From: Mesostigma viride
Taxonomy: Eukaryota; Streptophyta; Mesostigmatophyceae; Mesostigmatales; Mesostigmataceae
Direction: 5' to 3'
NCBI GenBank assembly: GCA_009746045.1
Contig: RPFO01000002.1
Span: 1,497,642 to 1,561,641, forward strand
Length of the DNA: 64,000 bases
The position numbers and the translations under genes were made by a program. The notes beneath the pieces are model-generated. The model searched no databases. It saw only the letters and a list, made by a program, of their open reading frames with translations, and was not told the origin of the DNA. This document shows positions 57,033 to 64,000 of the stretch, piece after piece. The first letter of the stretch is position 1, and the number at the start of each line of letters is the position of its first letter.

Positions 57033-57385
57033 GATATGGATGGTTTAAGAGATTGAAAGCTTGGACAGAAATTGCGGAATTGGGTAGAAATTGCGGAATT
57101 GGGGGGAAATTTCGGAATGAGCCTTGTGGGACCAAACGGACCACAAAACAACAAAGAAAACACAATATAAACGCTTATACAATATAAAGAAACGTGACAC
57201 ACTAGGGGAGCGACCCCTGAACACACACTCTGCTAGCAAAACACACAGTGGACACACAACTGTCCACGGAATGTATACACACAAAGGATTGCAGCAAAAG
57301 ATGCAAACAATGCAACCTGTAGGGCTGCAAAGTAAACAAGAAAACGGATTAGAAAACACGTGACAATCAACACCAGAAGGACTAG

Positions 57386-59350
57386 TTCATGTCCCACGTA
57401 GCTCCCACAAAAACCAGCATCTTCATTAAAACAATAAGTGGAAGCATACATGTGACACTAATTGACATGCCCGGAGGCACGCCGTTCAAGGCCCTTCATG
57501 AAGTACGTTGCCCTAGAGGCAACCAAGACAAGGGTGGGTGGGTGGGGAGCAAAGAAAGAGGCCGACAAAACCAGCCAGAGCGGCTTTTAGTCGCAAAACC
57601 TCCCTTATCCCTAGCTAACTGACGTCATTAAACCCTTATGTTTAGTGGATGCTAGTAAGACGCTAACCGTACAGACCGGGGGTAGAATATCCCGAATCTG
57701 CACGGCTAGTATTAAATAATGCGTAGGTTGTTCTTTTCAGGGGCACTGCACCTCACGCCCCGTTCCGCCCGGGTATAATCAACCCAAGCGCGGAACGCAC
57801 ATTTTATTTAATTCATTTTTCAACCATGCACTATATTGCATCTACTAATCACAAAAGCTCTAGCCAAACAGCTACGAGTAAACACTGCGACCTATAAGCC
57901 GCTCATCCAGCGGCCTCTTGTTCCCGCATTCACGTATAGAAGAAACTCCGTTCAAAGAACCCCGATTCATGTCCCACGTAGCTCCCACAAAAACCAGCAT
58001 CTTCATTAAAACAATAAGTGGAAGCATACATGTGACACTAATTGACATGCCCGGAGGCACGCCGTTCAAGGCCCTTCATGAAGTACGTTGCCCAATCACC
58101 CCCGCCCTGGCTTTCCCTTGAAGCCGCACTCCACCTTGCTTGTTGTCACAAGTGACCGCCCTGCCGCAAAACGGGAGCCCCCCCACATCGGGAGGCGTGT
58201 GCCCGGCGGCTGTGGATGCATGGCCAGGCCCAAAAAGGCCCAGCGCATTTGCACTGCGATTGCGCACGGCCAGCCTATCATGACCCCTCTCGGGGCCCCG
58301 AGTCGGTACCGCTATGGCCGTCTCCCCATAGACCCGGGGTGCTTCGAGAAAAAACGTGGACCTAGCCCAGGCCCCGCCAGCCCGGATGCCCGAGGCCACA
58401 GCCCCAGGCACCTGGCTGAACGAGAGTCCGTTCAGCCAAGACCGCATTCCCCCCCGAGGTTTCTATGCGTGGGGAAAAAATTTCTAGCTTAGACGCTTTT
58501 CCCATCGCCGTCCCCAGCCCCAACCACCCCCCCTCGGCGGAAGGCAATTGCAAAGTTTGCTGGCCAGCAGCAATTTCCGAAGAAAAAGCCGCAGGCCGCG
58601 GACCGAGACACGGGTCGCCAGTGCCAGCCATCCGGCTCCAACCCGGGGTGCAAGCATCCCCAGGTACGGAGCACCAGCTCGCGCACTGGGCCGACCAAGC
58701 GACAGTTGAGCACCTGTCACGGCATCCGGCCCACCAAAGACCCCAAGCTGGGGAAAAGGTGCGGACCGGAGGTAATCTTTTTCTTTTCTTTTAGTTAACC
58801 GGGCGAGGAACTACGCCTGGCCGGTTAACAACTGGAAGTCTCACCACTGGCCAAGTGGCCAGTGCAACCAGTGCTTTTGGGATTTTGCTCCGCAGCACCC
58901 ATAGCTGCGGCTGCCGCCGCAACGACAACGAGCAAAGAAAGAGGCCGACAAAACCAGCCAGAGCGGCTTTTAGTCGCAAAACCTCCCTTATCCCTAGCTA
59001 ACTGACGTCATTAAACCCTTATGTTTAGTGGATGCTAGTAAGACGCTAACCGTACAGACCGGGGGTAGAATATCCCGAATCTGCACGGCTAGTATTAAAT
59101 AATGCGTAGGTTGTTCTTTTCAGGGGCACTGCACCTCACGCCCCGTTCCGCCCGGGTATAATCAACCCAAGCGCGGAACGCACATTTTATTTAATTCATT
59201 TTTCAACCATGCACTATATTGCATCTACTAATCACAAAAGCTCTAGCCAAACAGCTACGAGTAAACACTGCGACCTATAAGCCGCTCATCCAGCGGCCTC
59301 TTGTTCCCGCATTCACGTATAGAAGAAACTCCGTTCAAAGAACCCCGATT
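57386..59350. repeat. Tandem duplication T-S / T-S with unequal spacers inside the copia-type element
   Basis: Segment T occurs at 57386-57513 and 57966-58093 (128 bp). Segment S occurs at 57547-57967 and 58930-59350 (421 bp). The copies look identical. The order is T, 33 bp, S, T, 836 bp, S, with the first S abutting the second T. It therefore reads as a tandem duplication of a T-spacer-S unit whose spacers differ completely: 33 bp in one, 836 bp of GC-rich sequence in the other. Confidence 0.8.
58094..58929. other. 836-bp spacer segment of the second unit
   Basis: GC-rich sequence unlike its flanks. Frames on both strands overlap without any recognisable motif. An inverted pair GTTAACCGGG ... 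CCGGTTAAC brackets a short stretch near 58795-58830. It could be an insertion or the original spacer lost from the other unit. Confidence 0.5.
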
Positions 59351-59761
59351 GTCCTCGTCAGATTTGTCGGCTGTATCCAGGTAATCCACCCAGCAACCGG
59401 TCAGTGCACGAAACCACTGACTGCAGTCTGAATCGTGCAACAACTTGCAGGTGCGGACCCAGATGTCGTCGTTGTATAGTTTAACACCAAAAGACGAATC
59501 CCGAAATGTAACAAAGGGGCGAAAACGCCACAGGTCCCTGTCTTCTCTAGCTCTGCTAAAAATCCGCTCAGAAGAACCCAGTAAAACTGAAACGACTCTA
59601 GTATACAAAGCTTCTGAGCCAGAGAAAAAAGACCTGTGATAATCCCCTTTTTCGAAATGGTAATAGGACAGTTCAATGTATGACGTTTCGGAATAAATCA
59701 GGTCACTTACGTAAATGTAGCGTTGGTATTTGTTCATTGCGTTGGTAGGAAAAATCGACAA
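59351..59761 (-). CDS. Small unknown frame at the 5' side of the copia-type element
   Basis: On the minus strand, MSIFPTNAMNKYQRYIYVSD opens a frame just inside the primer site. It continues through FEKGDYHRSFFSGSEALYT and VLLGSSERIFSRAREDRDLW to WFRALTGCWVDYLDTADKSD, then enters the S segment (to 59255). It is not Gag-like and matches no family I know. It could be a captured host exon or an element-specific gene. Confidence 0.4.
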
Positions 59762-59780
59762 CCTAGCGCACCCGATACCA

Positions 59781-60395
59781 TGTTAAAATAAAACATTCAG
59801 CTGGAATCGGAGTAAAGTTACGGTCTTGCACTTACACAGTAAACACACACACAAAACGTACACGACACACAATGACCGACAAGTGAGGACGGATGGAGTG
59901 TTGATTGCATGAACGGTACTTGGAATTAGAAAGTTAGTTTACTGTTATACTAAACGGAAGATTCTGTAGATTCCGTGTTCGAATTCAGAGTGAACCTACG
60001 AGCTCCAGATGTCAACACACAAAGTACTATGTACGAATGAGCTCCAGGTGGCAAACACACAATAACGCAACTAAAGAATCTATAACGCAAGTAAAGAATC
60101 TAGACTAACAGTATTTACAGGTTGCCATTTGGCATATATACAATATATACACTTGAGATTCTTGCGAGAAGATTCCTGCGAGGAACAGCTAGGGAATCTT
60201 TACGGATTGTACAAGTACAGATGTGATATGCTTAGTAGTACGTTCTGTTTTGCCAACGATTCGGGTAACCTAATAGTAATATCCCATTACCGCCAACGGT
60301 ACCCTATATAAAACACTAGTGCTAGACGCCTAATAGTAATTTCCCATTACCGCCAACGGCGTCCTATTCATGGGGTCAGTGTATGATTCCAAACA
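59781..60395 (-). repeat. LTR (right) of the Gag-only copia-type element
   Basis: A 615-bp repeat; the primer-site-like sequence abuts it on the left (minus strand). Confidence 0.85.
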
Positions 60396-61190
60396 CGGTT
60401 AAGTTCACTAGCTTGCAACCTTGGCCGGCCGGTGCTTGTAGTATAATATGGATGAAAGTGCATGTTTCATTTGCCAGGTAACTGTGACTTGCTCGTGTGT
60501 GACGGTATCGGTCCAATGATCCTCAGATCGGAGTCATCGGACACCTGTTACTCATCGATCACCGATAGCTGATTTATAGTTTGTGACTCGTGACCAAATG
60601 GCATTGATTACCGCCAACTGAACTTACCTGCAATAAACGGCCCCGGCCAACTCCCACACAAACACAAAAACTTTAAGTTAATGCTCTTGCACCACTGGTA
60701 CTGTACATGTATCCGATTCCACTGATGAGTTGCATGGCAGCATGCAGTCAGGCCTTGTTATGTCCGTGATCATTTACGTCCGTGCACTCGAGAAACGGCT
60801 GTTCACCGAATCATTTATGTCCGGTTTAGTTCCGTTGGTTTGGTTCCGCTGTAGCCGTTTGGCTTGAATTTGTTCAAGTCTGGGTACCGGCCGGTGTGAC
60901 GCGCCGCGCCAGATGCTAGCCCTACTCTACGGTGCTTGTGGCTGAATATTCACTTTTGTAGTATGTTCAGTCTACCGTGCAGTTGGTAGCGGATATCGGA
61001 CGGCACAGTCATTATGTTATGATGACTGAGGCACTGAGCGTTGCGCGTAATCAATATTGTATTGCTGCCGTGCAGACTGACGGATTTGATTTATGCGCAC
61101 ACGCGTCGCTCATAGCCTGAGCTAGAATGTTTGCCTAGCCATGCTTAGAATGTTTGCCTAGTAGCTGTGCCAACATACCTAGTCACGTGA
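60396..61190. other. Non-coding stretch with dispersed repeat copy
   Basis: No gene. 61045-61125 is the partner of the repeat at 13165-13240 (shared GCGCACACGCGTCGCTCATA). Confidence 0.55.
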
Positions 61191-61400
61191 GTTATTATAA
61201 ATAGTGACGGAACCTTTTTGCCACTTGGCAATCAGGTCCGTCACTATTTATCCGGCGAAAACCACTTGCCGGTATCTATTCCGCGTTAAGTTCACGTGAA
61301 CGTGGCGCGGAATTGATACCGGCGAGTGGTTTTTGCCGGATAAATAGTGACGGACCTGATTGCCAAGTGGCAAAAAGGTTCCGTCACTATTTATAATAAC
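61191..61400. repeat. 210-bp foldback MITE, copy 1
   Basis: This is an almost complete palindrome centred at 61295/61296 on TTCACGTGAA. Arms of about 100 bp begin GTTATTATAAATAGTGACGG and end with the complement. Arm mismatches are few. Two more copies follow at 62073 (half) and 62354-62568. Confidence 0.88.
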
Positions 61401-61469
61401 TAAAACGTCGTAGTGTGGGGGCCGATATCTATCGTACCGCTGATGCATATGCCTACTGCAGTACCGAAT

Positions 61470-61932
61470 AGACCCCTTCTGAGAAAACCTACCCCGACTA
61501 AACTACCCCGACTAAATTAGTCGGGGTTTTTGTCGGGGTACACCGGTCGAAACGGCACGTTTCGCCCCTTCTGAAAACACGGACACGGGTCGGACGGCAG
61601 CAGGTAGCATGTGCACTCTGAGACCGCGTAAGTGGCCTCTGACGCCACTAGACGTACATATTTGACCGATGACTAGCCAAGGGGAGAGTACTTTTCAGTT
61701 TCAGTTCAGTTCAGACCGGCAGGGTTGGTGCGAAGGCCGGTACAGATGAGGGCCGGAGGCGCACCCCGACTAAATTAGTCGGACCCCGACTAATCTACCC
61801 CGACTATTTTCCGACTAACGCGAAAATAGTCGGAGTAGATTAGTCGTGGTCTGACTAATTTCCCCAAAACGCGCCGCGCCAGGAATTTAGTCGGGGTAAA
61901 TAGTCGGGGTTGGCGGACTTCAGAAGGGGTCT
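61470..61932. mobile_element. 463-bp DNA element with 3-bp target duplication
   Basis: The ends are inverted repeats AGACCCCTTCTGA ... TCAGAAGGGGTCT flanked by AAT at 61467-61469 and 61933-61935. The inverted partner arm (about 62290) shows the same sequence without insertion and with one AAT, so limits and target duplication are read directly. A 3-bp duplication fits PIF/Harbinger-type non-autonomous elements, though the target is usually TWA. Inside are many short palindromes built on CCCCGACTAAATTAGTCGGG. Confidence 0.82.
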
Positions 61933-62033
61933 AATCTCGCCTTAACGATATTCCAACCGGGCATATTTTCCCTTCTGGCACTTTCGTTTGGCCTTCTGGT
62001 ATCAATTCCTTCCGGTATTCGGAAATACCCGTG

Positions 62034-62071
62034 TCACCACAGGGATTCGAACCCCCGACTTACGAGGTCTT
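62034..62071 (-). other. tRNA 3'-half-like sequence
   Basis: On the minus strand, CTCGTAAGTC then GGGGGTTCGAATCCCTG resembles an anticodon-loop end and T-arm of a tRNA (perhaps CGT anticodon, Thr). It is cut at the foldback copy, and no 5' half was found. It may be a tRNA-derived SINE tail or a disrupted tRNA gene. Confidence 0.35.
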
Positions 62072-62072
62072 A

Positions 62073-62190
62073 GTTATTATAAATAGTGACGGAACCTTTT
62101 TGCCACTTGGCAATCAGGTCCGTCACTATTTATCCGGCGAAAACCACTCGCCGGTATCTATTTCGCGTTAAGTTCACGTGAACGTGGCGA
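62073..62190. repeat. Foldback MITE, copy 2 (half)
   Basis: The left arm and centre of the 210-bp foldback, ending shortly after TTCACGTGAACGTGGCG. The right arm is missing. Confidence 0.8.
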
Positions 62191-62353
62191 CACGGGTATT
62201 TCCGAATACCGGAAGGAATTAATACCAGAAGGCCAAACGAAAGTGCCAGAAGGGAAAATATATGCCCGGTTGGAATATCGTTAAGGCGAGATTCGGTACT
62301 GCAGTAGGCATCAGCGGTACGATAGATATCGGCCCCCACACTACGACGTTTTA

Positions 62354-62568
62354 GTTATTATTATAAATAGTGACGGAACCTTTTTGCCACTTGGCAATCA
62401 GGTCTGTCACTATTTATCCGGCGAAAACCACTCGCCGGTATATCAATTCCGCGCCACGTTCACGTGAACTTAACGCGGAATAGATACCGGCGAGTGGTTT
62501 TCGCCGGATAAATAGTGACGGACCTGATTGCCAAGTGGCAAAAAGGTTCCGTCACTATTTATAATAAC
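62354..62568. repeat. Foldback MITE, copy 3
   Basis: A full copy with both arms, differing from copy 1 at a few positions, with the centre CACGTTCACGTGAACTTAAC inverted relative to copy 1. Confidence 0.85.
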
Positions 62569-64000
62569 TACGTGCACTGCTAACGCACGGTACACAACCA
62601 GCCATGCATAGCCTTAGCTTAGTCCTTGTTGTACAGCCATGCTACGTCCTGGCTATGCTCAGATTGCCCACGCTCCTTGTTATGCCATGCTCACTGCATG
62701 GGTCTTATTGCACCCATGCACAGATCGCCGGATCGTTTAGCACGTCCGATTGCAGCTGTGGCATGCCTTTGGCATGAAGGAGAATGGGGGTCTCCTCTGC
62801 CCTTTCTCCTGTTGTGCACATGCACCCAGGGATTAAAAGCACTTCGGTCCTCCGTGACTCCCCAACGGGAGCACGAGTTTAATTAAAGATCGACCGCACC
62901 AGTGATCGACCGCCAAAGATCGACCGCACCTATCATTTTCACCCTTTTTAAAGCGAGCGAACAACCCTCGGCAGGTTTAGTTCGGCCTGAGCCTGAGCAT
63001 GAGATACCCAAGTTGCTTGCAGGGTCGAGCACTTGAATGAGGATTAAGCTTATCATTGAAAAAGCCATGAAAAGGATTAGGCTTATCCTTGAAAAAGCCA
63101 TGAAGAGGATTAGGCTTATTCTTGAAAAAGCCATGAAGAGGATTATGCTTATCCTTGGAAAAGCACCGAAGAGGTTATTGCTTAGCCCATAGTCCGGGAA
63201 TGGGTTTTTGGCATTTTTTGACCCCTGAAAATGAAAAAAATCATAACTCATAGACCACAACTCCAAATACCCCCAACCAAGGTGCTAGAAATATCTACAC
63301 TTCAGGGGCTTTCAGAATATGCAATAATGTCATGAGTTTATAAAGTGGTTTGCAAGATATTTAATGTTAAAGTTGGCCAAAAGACGATCATTTTCAGGCA
63401 AGGGAAATCCCCTTAGTAGTTTACCCCTGCAGGGAGGGTTCTAAAAAATTATTCTGGGGTTGGACAATGTCAATAGATAGTGCCACCATGCTTTCCTTGG
63501 GTCAGACCGCACGGATAGCCCAACTGACCTATATAATCCGCTCACTTACGTGTGTGGGTTACGCGCGCGTATGCAGCTATCCATGAATTGCCACACACTT
63601 ATGCATTATATACAGCCACATAGGACTGTCAAAAGTGCTGGAAAACAAAGAAGTTGCTAAACCAGCACCAACAGAATGGCATCCTCCAAAGAAACACCAC
63701 AAACTGAGCAGATTTGGGGCTAATAGCACTCATACAGCAGGCATGGAAACCTGCTGCAAGAGGCACTGATACACTCATGAAACAAAGATGCATAAACGAC
63801 AGATTCCCGTGCAAACGACATGCAAACACGTTGCCGTACCTGGCTCGATCACGACCTTTCCGGGTTCTGCTGGCCGGGACCCTCATATCTCACATGCATG
63901 GGCTAATGCTTTCCAGGCATAGGCCGCCATAGCCTGATAATGCATGAATCCACGATGATTACCAGGTTGATGTTCTGTGCAAAGATGACCTATAAACGCA
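62569..64000. other. Right end: no gene; 33-bp tandem repeat at 63040-63172
   Basis: Four copies of a 33-bp unit (GGATTAGGCTTATCCTTG opens it) keep a minus frame open with an 11-residue repeat, which is an artefact. A short GATCGACCGCACC repeat lies at 62888-62930. I see no supported gene to the end of the window. Confidence 0.6.

Larger units (their letters stand above)
55195..60395 (-). mobile_element. Copia-type LTR element with Gag but no Pol (fossil)
   Basis: The LTRs are 55195-55819 (625 bp) and 59781-60395 (615 bp), starting TGTTAAAATAAAAC and ending CCAAACA. They differ by one 10-bp length change and about one substitution. On the minus strand a primer-site-like TGGTATCGGGTGC abuts the right LTR and a purine tract AGTAGTAAGGGGGG abuts the left one, so orientation is minus. 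It encodes Gag only, so it is a terminal-repeat-with-gag type dependent element. No matching target duplication is seen (GGAC against CGGT sides). LTR similarity points to a young insertion. The interior contains a tandem duplication described separately. Confidence 0.82.
61401..62353. repeat. Large inverted repeat between foldback copies
   Basis: 61401-61468 plus 61936-62034 is repeated inverted at 62191-62353 (for example AAAACGTCGTAGTGTGGGGG and the CGGTATTCGGAAATACCCGT stretch). The unmatched centre contains a half foldback copy and a tRNA-like 3' piece. The left arm is split by a 463-bp insertion. Together with the flanking foldbacks the whole 61191-62568 region can fold on itself. Confidence 0.8.

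Noticed and set aside
62883-63266. 127-residue minus frame with ISLILFMAFSR repeats as a membrane protein
   Set aside because: The hydrophobic pattern is the translation of a 33-bp DNA tandem repeat.

Overview
The window looks like nuclear DNA of a green alga, most likely a chlorophyte of the Chlamydomonadales/volvocine kind. The evidence is a multi-exon gene with GT-AG introns, long hydroxyproline-type Pro/Ser tracts typical of algal cell-wall and extracellular-matrix glycoproteins, copia-type LTR elements primed by initiator-Met tRNA, a LINE with a restriction-like endonuclease, and an integrated Polinton-like virus (PLV) of the type common in green algae. The species is inference; no rRNA or organelle marker is present.

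Region 1 (1-22.45 kb, + strand) is the 3' part of one large host gene for a secreted modular protein. Twelve exons can be placed by splice sites and phase. Eight exons carry nine copies or half-pairs of an FN3/Ig-like beta-sandwich repeat (D-x-TPP-x-F ... DEPG ... GN). Nearly all are symmetrical phase 1-1 exons, one domain per exon. A very long exon (15988-18879) adds cadherin-like beta-sandwich halves, a GDTxxY-type (DUF11-like) domain and two proline-rich shafts. Almost every intron carries its own, unrelated tandem array (units of 8, 9, 10, 18, 25, 25, 28, 50, 52, 65, 67 and 72 bp). One intron also holds a hAT-like non-autonomous element, and one a foldback-like inverted repeat.

Region 2 (22.45-35.2 kb) is a nest of retroelements: an RLE-type LINE on the minus strand (about 30.0-34.6 kb) with RT, zinc-finger and RING-like parts, and in its 3' end a young non-autonomous copia-type element (23048-30022, 702-bp LTRs, 5-bp target duplication).

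Region 3 (35.24-54.68 kb) is an integrated PLV fossil with terminal inverted repeats of about 0.72 kb. It carries primase-helicase, tyrosine recombinase, AT-hook protein, packaging ATPase, fibre-like proteins, a double-jelly-roll-type major capsid protein and small unknown genes. It is broken (of the order of ten breaks). A TTAA-flanked element (45366-48504) sits inside its structural-gene region and itself contains the 3' part of a LINE related to the one in region 2.

Region 4 (54.7-64 kb) holds a second copia-type, minus-strand element with Gag but no Pol (55195-60395) and a peculiar internal tandem duplication. After it comes a large nested foldback structure (61191-62568) with an inserted 463-bp element whose empty site is preserved in the other arm, and then unremarkable DNA with a 33-bp tandem repeat. 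No operons, CRISPR arrays or bacterial features were seen.
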